A stretch of DNA of 64,000 nt from Nitrososphaerota archaeon (GCA_029785375.1 JAFLZV010000002.1:1-64000); one strand, 5' to 3'. Shown: positions 9,143 through 18,252, numbered from the stretch's first letter. The notes: a model not told the origin generated them from the sequence alone. Numbers and translations are program-made.

Positions 9143-9415
9143 ATGTCTAAGCAGCCTGCCCCAGCGCCAGCGCCCGCTCCTGCGCCTGCCGAGGCCGCGG
9201 CGCCAGTCGAGGAGAAGAAGCCAGAGAAGAAGGAGAAGCCGAAGGCCCCGAAGCGGAGGATACAGGTTCACAAGCTCTACAAGGCGGATGATGGCTCGCT
9301 GACCAGGCTGAGGAAGGAGTGCCCCAGGTGCGGCAGGGGATACTTCATGGCCCAGCACGGCGACCGGCATACCTGCGGCCACTGCGGGTTCACGACATAC
9401 GCCTCGAAGGCATAG
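9143..9415 (+). CDS. rps27ae: Ribosomal protein S27ae with Ala/Pro-rich N-terminal extension
   Basis: VHKLYKADDGSLTRLRKECPRCGRGYFMAQHGDRHTCGHCGFTTYASKA zinc ribbon. Confidence 0.92.
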   Translation: MSKQPAPAPAPAPAPAEAAAPVEEKKPEKKEKPKAPKRRIQVHKLYKADDGSLTRLRKECPRCGRGYFMAQHGDRHTCGHCGFTTYASKA

Positions 9416-9486
9416 AGCAGATTCCTCTCGAAATCGCCATCGGTCCACTCTGGCGGCCGTGGATGCACCATCTACGCCCAGAAGGA

Positions 9487-11112
9487 CTAGGCGTAGGTTG
9501 ACATCAGCTCTCTGAGCATCTTTGCCATGGCCGGGGTGAGGAAGGGCCTGAATGGCCCGAAGTACTTGGCCCCCCTCGCCTTCGCCACCCGCGACCTGTC
9601 CCCTTCCCTGACATAGGAGTCGAGGAAGGCGACGGCCACCGCCTTCATCGCGTTTTCCCTGTTGGAGAGCTTTGCGGTGTAGTACAGGAACTCGGCCAAG
9701 TCCCAGGCCTGGTCCCCGCCTGGGTATGCCTGCTCCAGGTCCGTGAGATAGAGCCCCTCTCCAGAGACGATGACATTGCTCGGCTTGGCATCCCCCAGCG
9801 CCATCCCCCAGCCGTGGATCCTGGCCATCAGGGCCCCGTAGGAGCCAGCCTGCGGGAGGGGGGCGCCCTCCCCCTTCAGGAAGGCGTTGATCTCTGACGC
9901 TAGCGTCGGGCCCTTGACGAACTCTTTCACGAGGATTCGCTCCGCGGGAGCGACAGCGACGACCGCAGGCACGAGGACCCCCCTGGCCCTCAGGGTGAGG
10001 GTCGCCCCGTATTCGCGGTCCATCCGTGTGAGAGGCCCGGCGCTGAACTTGTTCGCAGCGGATGCCCAGATCCCCAGGAGGGCCCACTTGAGGGACCTCA
10101 CGTCGGTGTAGTTCTTGACCACCACTGACCTCTCATCTTCGCCAGCCCTGAAGGTGAGGACCCTCGTGGTGGAGTAGGGCTCCCCGATGTCCTTCTCCGT
10201 GGCAGAGTAGGTGTCGAGCCCCAGCAGGCGAGCCAGTTCCTTCACGAGGAAGGACGCGTCGGGGATTATGGCTCCCTCGTCCAGCCTGAGCAGCGAGCGT
10301 GGAACATCCAGGGGGACGAACCGGGGGGGCGCCTCTCTCATCCGCCTCAGCTTCGACAGCGCCTCCCTGCTGAACACAGAGGGCCCTACCCTGCCGGCGT
10401 AGCCATGGACAGCGTACTGGGCCACCCCCCTCGCGGTGACGGAGAAGAGCGACTGCACCCTGGTGAACGCGTCTCCTTTCAGCTTCTCGGGGACGAGCCT
10501 CACGCCGTCGGGGCCGGCGATGAGGAACCCCCGCGGCTGGAGCGCCTCGGCGGCGGCACGGAACCCGGCCACTGACTCCGCCCGGTTAGCGTCCCCCAGC
10601 CTCGAGGTGTAGGTATGGACATAGCTGTAGAGTGCAGGGGGGTAGATGGCTGCGCGCCTGTGGAGCTTGTCGAAGAGGAAGTAGTCGTAGGGGACCATCA
10701 GGCGGCTCCCGAACTCCCCGTAGTCTGAGGAGAGGTCGAGGAGGGCCTCGACTATCACCCTTTTCTTGTACTCGTGCTCGACCGTCCGGAACAGCTCCGG
10801 GTTGGATAGCGGCTCGTAGGCGTTGAGCAGCCTCCCCACTACGAACTCCCCGAGGTAGGACGACCGGGCATCCTGGACCAGCATGTCTTCGTCTACGATG
10901 AGCGCTGACGCCTCGACCGGGTCGCTAACGTATCTGTACCGCACCCCCTCCCTGAAGCGCTTCGACACGATGATGATGTCGTAGTCTGAGTCGGGCCTGG
11001 CGTACCCAGCGACCTTTGAGCCGTAGGCCGCGACCCCTGAAGTCTTTGAAGGGTCCACCAGCGCAGCCGCGAGCCTCTCCACGGTGGCCCGCTCCTCCGC
11101 TGTCAGCCTCAA
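9487..11112 (-). CDS. N-terminal nucleotidyltransferase domain fused to C-terminal Bud32/RIO-like kinase domain
   Basis: GVAAYGSKVAGYARPDSDYDIIIVSKRF (GS...SDxD NTase motif); FVKGPTLASEIN...GALMARIHGWGMALGDAKPSNVIVSGEGLYLTDLEQAYPGGDQAWDLAEFLYYT (GDxKxxN and DLE kinase motifs). Confidence 0.8.
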   Translation of the reverse strand: MRLTAEERATVERLAAALVDPSKTSGVAAYGSKVAGYARPDSDYDIIIVSKRFREGVRYRYVSDPVEASALIVDEDMLVQDARSSYLGEFVVGRLLNAYEPLSNPELFRTVEHEYKKRVIVEALLDLSSDYGEFGSRLMVPYDYFLFDKLHRRAAIYPPALYSYVHTYTSRLGDANRAESVAGFRAAAEALQPRGFLIAGPDGVRLVPEKLKGDAFTRVQSLFSVTARGVAQYAVHGYAGRVGPSVFSREALSKLRRMREAPPRFVPLDVPRSLLRLDEGAIIPDASFLVKELARLLGLDTYSATEKDIGEPYSTTRVLTFRAGEDERSVVVKNYTDVRSLKWALLGIWASAANKFSAGPLTRMDREYGATLTLRARGVLVPAVVAVAPAERILVKEFVKGPTLASEINAFLKGEGAPLPQAGSYGALMARIHGWGMALGDAKPSNVIVSGEGLYLTDLEQAYPGGDQAWDLAEFLYYTAKLSNRENAMKAVAVAFLDSYVREGDRSRVAKARGAKYFGPFRPFLTPAMAKMLRELMSTYA

Positions 11113-11795
11113 GGGCTGGCCTTCTTTTTGAGCTCGGCCACCTTCGCCAGGACTGCCGGGTCGAACCTCGTGGCCGCCACAGCCTCCATCGAGAGGCTGA
11201 CCCTGTTCTCTTCCGGCCCTACCAGGCGGACGGGGAGGTTCTTCGCTATCCAGGCAGCCCCCACCTTCTTGTTGAGGGCTTCGTCAGACAGCTCGTTCTT
11301 GAACTTCCGACTGACCAACGAGACGAGGGCCTTGTCGGCGAAGATCAGTTTGGGCGGGACCACCCGCTCTGCGTCGGCGAAAGCCGCCTCGTACAGGGTG
11401 GTAGCAGTTTCGTCGCTGGTGACGTTGGTAGTGCTAAGCTTCCGGACTAGGTCGACGTAGTGGGTGAACTCGTGGGCGGCGACCGCGTCCATGGTCCCCT
11501 TGGTCCCGAAGGCGATGAGGGCGGCGGTGAACTGCACCAGGATCAGGACGCTCCCGTTCACGGCGGCGGGGACCACCCTGGCGAAGAGCACCCCCATCTG
11601 GCCGTACTCGCTCCCTGACTTCGAGACGGGGAGCGTCGGCTCTACGTAGTAGGGAGGGTAGCGGAGGCCGCTGGCTTTCTCGACCCGCTCCACCGCTGCC
11701 TGGAGGTACTTCATCCTCAGCCGCACCTTCTTGGCCAGCGCCCTGGGAACCTTCTCCTGAGCCACGGCCTGGTCGAGTAGGATCAGCGGGTCCAA
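11109..11795 (-). CDS. Putative zinc metalloprotease (HExxH-like)
   Basis: DAVAAHEFTHYVDLVRKLSTTNVTSDETATTLYEAAFADAERVV contains HEFTH; 4-nt overlap with the downstream kinase gene. Confidence 0.6.
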   Translation of the reverse strand: MDPLILLDQAVAQEKVPRALAKKVRLRMKYLQAAVERVEKASGLRYPPYYVEPTLPVSKSGSEYGQMGVLFARVVPAAVNGSVLILVQFTAALIAFGTKGTMDAVAAHEFTHYVDLVRKLSTTNVTSDETATTLYEAAFADAERVVPPKLIFADKALVSLVSRKFKNELSDEALNKKVGAAWIAKNLPVRLVGPEENRVSLSMEAVAATRFDPAVLAKVAELKKKASP

Positions 11796-11835
11796 CTGGG
11801 CGCGACCTCGTCCCGGTGCATATGAACCTTAGGCG

Positions 11836-12294
11836 TCACTCGATGAGCCTGAAGCTGACAGGGGGGTAACGCCTGGAGACCTCCATGAACACCTCGGTGT
11901 GCATCACCCCGGGTATCTTCCCTATCACGTCGTAGACCGCCCTGTGCAGCTCGTCCAGGGACTTTCCTCTGAGGTTGACGATGACGTCGAACCGGCCGGT
12001 CACCTCCCTGACGAGCCTGACCCCCTCCGCCTTCTCGACCTCGTTCAGAATCGACTCCCTCAGCTTTGGGTCGATGTTGAGCCCTGCCAGCGCCCCAGCC
12101 TGCATGCCGAGCATGTCCTCGTTCACCTGCACCGTGAACCGTTCTATGACCCCCCTCTTCTGCAGGCGCTTTATCCTGCTGTACAGCACGGAGAGGTTGA
12201 TCCCGAGCTCCTTGCTGAGCCGGGGGACGGACACCGACGCGTCTGCATGAAGGGACGAGAGTATCTTCATGTCTAGCTCGTCCAGTCTGGCCAA
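11836..12294 (-). CDS. Lrp/AsnC family transcriptional regulator
   Basis: LDELDMKILSSLHADASVSVPRLSKELGINLSVLYSRIKRLQKRGVIERFTVQVNEDMLG...VREVTGRFDVIVNLRGKSLDELHRAVYDVIGKIPGV. Confidence 0.93.
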   Translation of the reverse strand: MARLDELDMKILSSLHADASVSVPRLSKELGINLSVLYSRIKRLQKRGVIERFTVQVNEDMLGMQAGALAGLNIDPKLRESILNEVEKAEGVRLVREVTGRFDVIVNLRGKSLDELHRAVYDVIGKIPGVMHTEVFMEVSRRYPPVSFRLIE

Positions 12295-12391
12295 GTCTGA
12301 TCCTGAAGGCCCTCTCCGTCCTTCTAGATATTTCTGCTTTTCAGGCTGAGAGTTCGCGAGTTTTGGCAGAAACCTGCTGTGACTTTAGCGT

Positions 12392-12751
12392 CTAGCTGAC
12401 CTTCGTGGACTCGTCCACGCGCTTGGCGTTCACCTGGAACGTCTCCTCAGTTATGGTGTTCCCCCTCACCAGCTTGCGCCTCTTGGACCCGTCTTCTTTC
12501 GTCCTGTACCCCACCCCTTTGGTCAAGAGGACGTAGTTTTTCCCCCCGCCCATGGTGTCTGCGCGCATGGGGAACCCTGCCTTGTCGCTCCCGCCGGTGA
12601 TCATTATCTTCCCGGTCAGCCCGATGGTGGCCCCGTCCAGGACGTTCCCTATCTTCCTCCCGACCAGGAGCTGGGCTGGGGTGTCTTTGAGTTCCTGGGC
12701 CTCTGACTTGCCGGTCTTGGGGTCCGAGAGGACCAGCTTGAAGCTGACCAT
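12392..12751 (-). CDS. rps6e: Ribosomal protein S6e
   Basis: FKLVLSDPKTGKSEAQELKDTPAQLLVGRKIGNVLDGATIGLTGKIMITGGSDKAGFPMRADT...GVGYRTKEDGSKRRKLVRGNTI. Confidence 0.95.
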   Translation of the reverse strand: MVSFKLVLSDPKTGKSEAQELKDTPAQLLVGRKIGNVLDGATIGLTGKIMITGGSDKAGFPMRADTMGGGKNYVLLTKGVGYRTKEDGSKRRKLVRGNTITEETFQVNAKRVDESTKVS

Positions 12752-12785
12752 TGGAATCGGCTCCGACTACAGCGGGTAATTAAGT

Positions 12786-14573
12786 CTAAAACCCGTACAT
12801 CGGGTCCGCCGGCGACTTTATCGCAATGACTTCGTCCAGCACATGCTTCTCGTCCTCAGTCAGGGAACCGAGGAGCTTCGTGCGGAGGATCTTCGCCTCA
12901 TGGCTGCGCGGCATGGCATAGAGGATGTCGTTCTCCTTCACCTGCCTCCCGAGGGTCGGGCCCTGGACCGAGATGGCCACCTCCTCCCCCTCCTTCGCCT
13001 CGCCGACCGCTTTGCCGTTGTCCTGCACCTGCTCGACGGTCCCTACCTCGGTCCCTGCCGAAGACATCAACCTAACCTTGGGGCGGAGCCGCCCGGCGAC
13101 CACTTCGACCCCGAACACGGCTGGGTCGTTCCGTCTGAAGAACGCTCCCGGGAGGACCTTGAGCTTGCATGGCCGCGTCAGGCTCGAAAGAGCGGCCCTC
13201 TCGTCCGCATCCTTCTTCGCAGTCGCCCAGCTGGCATAGTTGTCGATGACCTCATAGATGATCGAGGAGATGAAGACCGGGCTCGAACCTGCGTGCTCCT
13301 TGGCCTCGGGGAGGACCTTCGAATCGAAGCCGAGTATCGCCCCGAGGTAGGGGTCGTGCTCTCCGACCACCTGGGCGGCGACGATGTCGTTCTTCGAGAT
13401 GTCCCCTATGTCTGCCTCCCTCACCGGGACACCCCTCTCCTCCAGCATCCTCAGGAGAGCTTCCAGGCCGCCTATGCTCCCCGCCTTCACTATCACCCCC
13501 ATGTTGTCTGTCTTGACCACGATGTTGGAGAGCTCCTTCTCCATCTCCGACTTGAGGTCCTGGAACTGCCTCTCGGTGGTGAAGGACGCCACCAAGGTGC
13601 CTGCCACCACCCCTCCGAGGTCTGGGGAGACCAGTTTTACTCCCGCCGCGGCGTAGGCGGCGGTCACGGCGGTGAACTTGTCCCTGGGGTCTCGCATTTC
13701 GTCCAGCGGCTTGGGCATGAAAAGCGCCTTCACCTTGGACTTGAACGCGCCGTCCCTGCGGACCAGCGATATCGAGTCCCCCACGCTCAGGGTCCCCTCG
13801 GTCAGGATCACGTTGGCCGTCTGGCCGATGCCCACCTCCTCCTGAAGCTCCAAGATTATCCCGCGAGCCGAAGGAGCGTCTCCTACCCTCAGCTTCCCCT
13901 TCAGGAACTGCTGCGCGAGGCCGATCAGCATGGCCAGCATCTCCGGCATCCCCACTGGCGCCCTCGCCGAGACAGGGACTATGGACACCTGCTGGCGGAA
14001 GTCCTTGACTCTATAGTAGGCATCAGACTGGAAGCCGAGGCGGTTGAGCCCCCCGACCACGTTATACAGGCGTTCCTCTAACTCGTCCCCCCAGGTCGGG
14101 GCCTGGTCCTTCATCACCTGCAGGAGAGGACCCTTGCTCCCCTTCTTCCAGCCGCTGATCATGTCTATCTTGTTCAGCGCGACCAAAAAGGGGACGTGCC
14201 TCTGCTTCAGGATGTCAATGCTCTCTAGGGTCTGGTTCTCCAGCCCCTTCAGAACATCGACGACGAGTATCGCGATGTCTGCCGCCGACCCTCCTCTGAG
14301 CCTGAGGTTGGAGAAGACTGCGTGACCAGGTGTGTCTATCATGAGAAGCCCTGGTATCTGGAGCTCGCCCCCCGCCCTGTCCAGAAGAGGCCCGCATATC
14401 GTCCTCAGCGTCTCCATAGGGAAGAAGCTCGCCCCTATCTCCTGCGTTATCCCGCCCACCTCGCGGGCCTGGACCCCGGTCCCTCTCAGGCAGTCAGCGA
14501 TTGAAGTCTTGCCAGAGTCTACGTGCCCCAGGATGACGACTACAGGCTGCCGTATGCGGCTTTGCTCTGACAT
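12786..14573 (-). CDS. infB: Translation initiation factor aIF5B (no intein)
   Basis: RQPVVVILGHVDSGKTSIADCLRGTGVQAREVGGITQEIGASFFPMETL...MIDTPGHAVFSNLRLRGGSAADIAILVVDVLKG. Confidence 0.95.
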   Translation of the reverse strand: MSEQSRIRQPVVVILGHVDSGKTSIADCLRGTGVQAREVGGITQEIGASFFPMETLRTICGPLLDRAGGELQIPGLLMIDTPGHAVFSNLRLRGGSAADIAILVVDVLKGLENQTLESIDILKQRHVPFLVALNKIDMISGWKKGSKGPLLQVMKDQAPTWGDELEERLYNVVGGLNRLGFQSDAYYRVKDFRQQVSIVPVSARAPVGMPEMLAMLIGLAQQFLKGKLRVGDAPSARGIILELQEEVGIGQTANVILTEGTLSVGDSISLVRRDGAFKSKVKALFMPKPLDEMRDPRDKFTAVTAAYAAAGVKLVSPDLGGVVAGTLVASFTTERQFQDLKSEMEKELSNIVVKTDNMGVIVKAGSIGGLEALLRMLEERGVPVREADIGDISKNDIVAAQVVGEHDPYLGAILGFDSKVLPEAKEHAGSSPVFISSIIYEVIDNYASWATAKKDADERAALSSLTRPCKLKVLPGAFFRRNDPAVFGVEVVAGRLRPKVRLMSSAGTEVGTVEQVQDNGKAVGEAKEGEEVAISVQGPTLGRQVKENDILYAMPRSHEAKILRTKLLGSLTEDEKHVLDEVIAIKSPADPMYGF

Positions 14574-14599
14574 ATTCCATCCAGTTCCTTAAGGTGGCC

Positions 14600-15019
14600 T
14601 CACCCTAGCGTCTTGCCGAAGAAGGCCGCGCTCTCCTTTGTAAAGCTCTCGGTGGAATCTGAGGCGTGGATGCAGTTGTCAGTCAGCCCTAGGCCGAAGT
14701 CCCCCCTTATGGTCCCCGCCGCGGCCTCCCAGCTCTTCGTCGCTCCGACCATCCGTCTGACCGTGGCGACGGCATCCCTGCCCGACATGACAACCCCCAC
14801 CACCGGACCCGATGTGATGAACGAGACCAGCTCGCCGAAGAAGGGCTTCGCGTTGTGGACGCTGTAGAACTCCTCCGCCTGAGGCTTCGACATTGTGAGC
14901 ATCTGTACCCTCTTGACAGCGAACCCCTTCCTTTCGAACCTCCCGATGATCTCTCCGACCAGGCCCCGCTTCACGCCGTCAGGCTTCACGACGATCAGCG
15001 TGTCTTCGACGGCGCTCAT
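14600..15019 (-). CDS. ndk: Nucleoside diphosphate kinase
   Basis: MSAVEDTLIVVKPDGVKRGLVGEIIGRFERKGFAVKRVQMLTM...GPVVGVVMSGRDAVATVRRMVGAT...GTIRGDFG...NCIHASDSTESFTKE. ATG 15019 overlaps rpl24e by 4 nt; the 15091 ORF start is too far upstream. Confidence 0.93.
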   Translation of the reverse strand: MSAVEDTLIVVKPDGVKRGLVGEIIGRFERKGFAVKRVQMLTMSKPQAEEFYSVHNAKPFFGELVSFITSGPVVGVVMSGRDAVATVRRMVGATKSWEAAAGTIRGDFGLGLTDNCIHASDSTESFTKESAAFFGKTLG

Positions 15020-15198
15020 TTCTTGGCGGGTCTCCTCGCCCACTTCAGTTTGCGCGGGTCCCGACCCAGCTTCAGGTCGTTGGTTCTGCACTTGGAGGAA
15101 CAGTAAGACTTGGTGGAACCGTCGTTCTTCACGTAGAGGGTGCCCGAACCGAGTCTGACCTCTTTACCACAAAAGACGCATTTCTTTGGGACGTACAT
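15016..15198 (-). CDS. rpl24e: Ribosomal protein L24e
   Basis: MYVPKKCVFCGKEVRLGSGTLYVKNDGSTKSYCSSKCRTNDLKLGRDPRKLKWAR. Confidence 0.95.
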   Translation of the reverse strand: MYVPKKCVFCGKEVRLGSGTLYVKNDGSTKSYCSSKCRTNDLKLGRDPRKLKWARRPAKK

Positions 15199-15301
15199 TT
15201 CAGGCTACCGCACCTCGACCTTTCGGTGGCCTTTGAAACTCTGGATATAAAGACGGCGCCTGCCCCCCAGGAGGCGCCTGGGAGCTAGGTCAGGCGGGAG
15301 G

Positions 15302-16234
15302 TCATGTCGGAACGGTCCCCCCGAGATGTCTCATCCAGTGCTGGGCCTCCACGATGAGCCTCTGGCCGAAGTCCTTCGGGTGCGGGACGAAACCCTCGAG
15401 CGCCTTTGCCAACGTTTCAGGGCCCAGGTTGGCCAAGTCTTCCAGGTTCACGGCCCCGAGGCCGGTGGCCCCCCTCAGCCTCACCCCTATCTCCAGCTCG
15501 TTTGTCTTGATCGCCTCGAGCTCCTTCTCGTCAGCGAAGGCGCTGGACAAGAGCGGGATGTCACCCGTCAAGATGATCTCCTTGACAGACCGCCCCTTCG
15601 CCTTCATCGCGGCGTAAAGGTGACTCGGGGGAGCCACCTCCTCCAGAGAGAGGGCGGCGAACAGGGTCCTGGCCATGGGCATCTTCCTTATCCCCCTTCG
15701 CTCCGAAATCACCCTCTTCAGGTCGACGGAAGCGATGAACGGGAAGACGTAGTCGACGCTCTTCGTCACCTTCTTCGCCAGGTTCTGCCTGAACCAGAGC
15801 CGCATGGCATCCTGGGACTCGAGGCCCTGCGGCGTCCTCGTCGGCGGGAGCACCCAGACCCCCGGCTGGACTGCCTTGAACCCCATTTCGATGAGCCTGT
15901 CCTTGAAGACGGTCGAATCGTTCTTCTTCTTTGTCTTCTCGTAGGACTTGAGCAGAAGGAGGGACCTCACCTCATATGGATAGGACCTGATGAGCTCCTC
16001 GGGGGTCAGCCCTGAGTTCTTGAGCTGCCAGTCGAGGCGCACCATCAGCTTCTTGTACACCGCGTCGCTGTCTTCGAAAGTCGCCGGGACTGAAAGGTCC
16101 TCTCCGGCCACCTCAATCCTGCTTATGACAGCCAGTATCAGGTCTTCGTCCTTGGGCGAACCCGGCCCGGATAGCCTGCCGAGAGGGACCCTCACCTTCT
16201 CGAAGAATCCGGCTATCCGCTTTACCGCTGACAA
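15302..16234 (-). CDS. Conserved-looking protein of unknown function, third gene of tubulin-like cluster
   Basis: Long ORF in the same orientation and spacing as 16289-16825 and 16833-18197; no family recognised. Confidence 0.6.
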   Translation of the reverse strand: MSAVKRIAGFFEKVRVPLGRLSGPGSPKDEDLILAVISRIEVAGEDLSVPATFEDSDAVYKKLMVRLDWQLKNSGLTPEELIRSYPYEVRSLLLLKSYEKTKKKNDSTVFKDRLIEMGFKAVQPGVWVLPPTRTPQGLESQDAMRLWFRQNLAKKVTKSVDYVFPFIASVDLKRVISERRGIRKMPMARTLFAALSLEEVAPPSHLYAAMKAKGRSVKEIILTGDIPLLSSAFADEKELEAIKTNELEIGVRLRGATGLGAVNLEDLANLGPETLAKALEGFVPHPKDFGQRLIVEAQHWMRHLGGTVPT

Positions 16235-16288
16235 CCCTCCGGCCTCCCTCCGGCGCTGAATACTAGTAGGAGCATCCCAGTCCTTCGT

Positions 16289-16825
16289 CTAGGAGAGCTT
16301 CCGTTTGAGCGCCTTCCTCAGGTCCTCGAAAGCATCCACTAGCTTCTTCTTGGCGAAGTACTCGTCTGATTCCGCGACCACCACCCTGTCTTCGGAGATT
16401 GTCACGTCCCCCAAGCTGAGCGGGGACGGAATGCCGAGCATGGCCGAGAAAGCCTCGACCGACTTCGGGAATGTCGCACCGGATCTGAACCTGAAGGTGA
16501 AGGAACGCCCCCCAGACACAGGTATAGGGTCCAGAGGCACTATTAGTCGGTCGGAGCTGAGCCCGGTGAACATCTGGCCGTGGACTTCTCGGATGGATGC
16601 CAGTACGTCCCCCCGCTCCCTCTTCAAGGCAGCCGCCCTGTCTTGGTGCCCCGGGTCGGACCAGTCGAGGCCGATCAGGGCGTAGAATGCCTGGTCCTTC
16701 TCGTTCCTCTTTGGGTCCTGCGTGATCTCCTGTGACAGCACATCGAGTTCGCTGTCGATGGTCTTGAGCCTCTTCTGCTCTTCCAGTAACCTACCGGCTG
16801 CAACCTCCAGTTCTGTGAGGTTCAT
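16289..16825 (-). CDS. Unknown protein, probable coiled-coil ends, immediately downstream of tubulin-like gene
   Basis: MNLTELEVAAGRLLEEQKRLKTIDSELDVLSQEI...KKLVDAFEDLRKALKRKLS; 7-nt gap to 16833-18197. Confidence 0.6.
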   Translation of the reverse strand: MNLTELEVAAGRLLEEQKRLKTIDSELDVLSQEITQDPKRNEKDQAFYALIGLDWSDPGHQDRAAALKRERGDVLASIREVHGQMFTGLSSDRLIVPLDPIPVSGGRSFTFRFRSGATFPKSVEAFSAMLGIPSPLSLGDVTISEDRVVVAESDEYFAKKKLVDAFEDLRKALKRKLS

Positions 16826-16832
16826 CTCTTAC

Positions 16833-18197
16833 CTAACCCAGGTGGCTTGAGACTTCGATGACCGCTTTCTTGAATTCCTCGTGCGTCAGTTCCCTGTTCT
16901 GGTACTCGTCCTTGTAGGAGTCCCAGGCGTCCTCGGCTTCCGTGACAAAGGGCAGGAGCTTCTTCCCTGTCCCCTTCACATTGAGAAGGACGAGGGCCGA
17001 CGCGGGCTCGTTGGTCATGGTGGGTATCTTGACGAAGATCACTCTCTTGTCCTGGATGCCGTACTTTTCGTTCAGTATCTTCTTGAAGAACTCCCTCTCT
17101 TCAGCATCCACGCTCCCGGCGCACTTTATCAGGACGCAGGCTGAGTCAGTCTTCCCCTTCTCCATCTCCCCCTCCTGTTCGAGGTTGAAAAGAAGCCCAT
17201 CGTTCCCCTCTTCGAACGCCTCCTCGATGGACTTTATCTCCGAACTCCCTTTCGGGACCAGAGGCAGGAGCCATGGCACCACGAACTTCGGCTTGCTCGC
17301 AGCCAGCCAGGTCCTGTAGTTGGACATGTCCCACTCCGTCTCGCGTATGAATGAATCCATGAACTCGGCTATCACGTGGGCAGCCAGCAGGTTCTTGTTT
17401 CTATAGTCGTGCCAGCCGACGCGGATTTGCTTCGGGAGCTCGTCCACGATGGAGGACCGCGCGTCGAGCTGATTCTTCAGCCTGTCCGCCTGGAACCTGA
17501 GCTCTTTGTTGTCCATCAAGATTGGGGCATCAGAGTACTTGATCTGATAGGCCAGGTTGAGAACGATGCTGATGTGGGCGGGCCCGTAGATGACAGGGTC
17601 CCAGCCGAACTCAGGGAGCACCCCGAAGGTCGCGATGGTGGCGTGCCCGAGGGCGCTGTTCCCCTTGACGTAGGACATGAACTCAGATGAGAACGAACCC
17701 CCCGTCCCTCCACCCATGCTGAACGGGACTATGAAACCCCTCACCGGTTCGGGCGAGATCGCCTGTATCCTAGACGCGATGTCCTGCTTCCCAACGATCT
17801 CGTTCCTGAACCTGCTCCTACCCTCGGCCCAGTTCCTCGCAGCCCCGCCCAGGCCGTAGACAGCGTGCTTGTCCTTCATGGCGAAGAGCTGCGGATATGA
17901 CTGCAGGATGAGGTTCGCCGAGCGTGGGTCGAGGTCCACGAGCAGCGCCCTCGGCACGAGGGGCATCTCCCCCTTCCGCAGCGAAGCGCCGAACCTGAGG
18001 ATCGTGCTTCCATACCTCCGGAGGACTTCCAACTGCTGCTTCTCTCCTTTCAGGGTCGGCGCGGTGGGGTCCGCCCCCACGTCAATCAGCACCCAGCGAT
18101 AGGCTTCGGCGCCGATACCTACTCCCGCATGGCCCATGCAAGCCATGATGACCGGGTTAGGTGCAAGCGGAGCTTGGTTCGCTGCCCTGAACGCCAA
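16833..18197 (-). CDS. Tubulin/FtsZ superfamily GTPase-like protein (FtsZl1-like or artubulin-like)
   Basis: MACMGHAGVGIGAEAYRWV (cf. tubulin GQAGVQIGNACWELY), PRALLVDLDPRSANLI (cf. PRAVFVDLEPTVIDEV), GGAARNWAEGRSRFRNEI (cf. AGNNWAKGHYTEGAEL), SMGGGTGGSFSSEFMSYV (cf. GGGTGSGFTSLLMERL). TTG start with GGAGGGGAGG upstream. Confidence 0.85.
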   Translation of the reverse strand: MAFRAANQAPLAPNPVIMACMGHAGVGIGAEAYRWVLIDVGADPTAPTLKGEKQQLEVLRRYGSTILRFGASLRKGEMPLVPRALLVDLDPRSANLILQSYPQLFAMKDKHAVYGLGGAARNWAEGRSRFRNEIVGKQDIASRIQAISPEPVRGFIVPFSMGGGTGGSFSSEFMSYVKGNSALGHATIATFGVLPEFGWDPVIYGPAHISIVLNLAYQIKYSDAPILMDNKELRFQADRLKNQLDARSSIVDELPKQIRVGWHDYRNKNLLAAHVIAEFMDSFIRETEWDMSNYRTWLAASKPKFVVPWLLPLVPKGSSEIKSIEEAFEEGNDGLLFNLEQEGEMEKGKTDSACVLIKCAGSVDAEEREFFKKILNEKYGIQDKRVIFVKIPTMTNEPASALVLLNVKGTGKKLLPFVTEAEDAWDSYKDEYQNRELTHEEFKKAVIEVSSHLG

Positions 18198-18218
18198 CGG
18201 TTTACCTCCCCTCCCATC

Positions 18219-18229
18219 TTTTTTATACG
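18219..18229. promoter_or_regulatory. Candidate bidirectional TATA element between tubulin-like and VWA genes
   Basis: TTTTTTATACG on + (CGTATAAAAAA on -), about 25-35 nt from both divergent start codons (18197 -, 18253 +). Confidence 0.5.
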
Positions 18230-18252
18230 TTTGTCAGTTTCTGGGTGCAGGT

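Noticed and set aside
9038-10087. 349-aa minus-strand ORF overlapping the NTase-kinase gene and rps24e/rps27ae
   Set aside because: Gly/Arg-rich out-of-frame translation overlapping three well-supported genes.
12843-14081. 412-aa plus-strand ORF antisense to infB
   Set aside because: Low-complexity, Arg/His/Leu-rich translation typical of the antisense frame of a GC-rich gene; infB on the other strand is unambiguous.
15270-15295. CCAGGAGGCGCCTGG short palindrome as regulatory site
   Set aside because: Only a 5-bp stem in GC-rich DNA; readily expected by chance.
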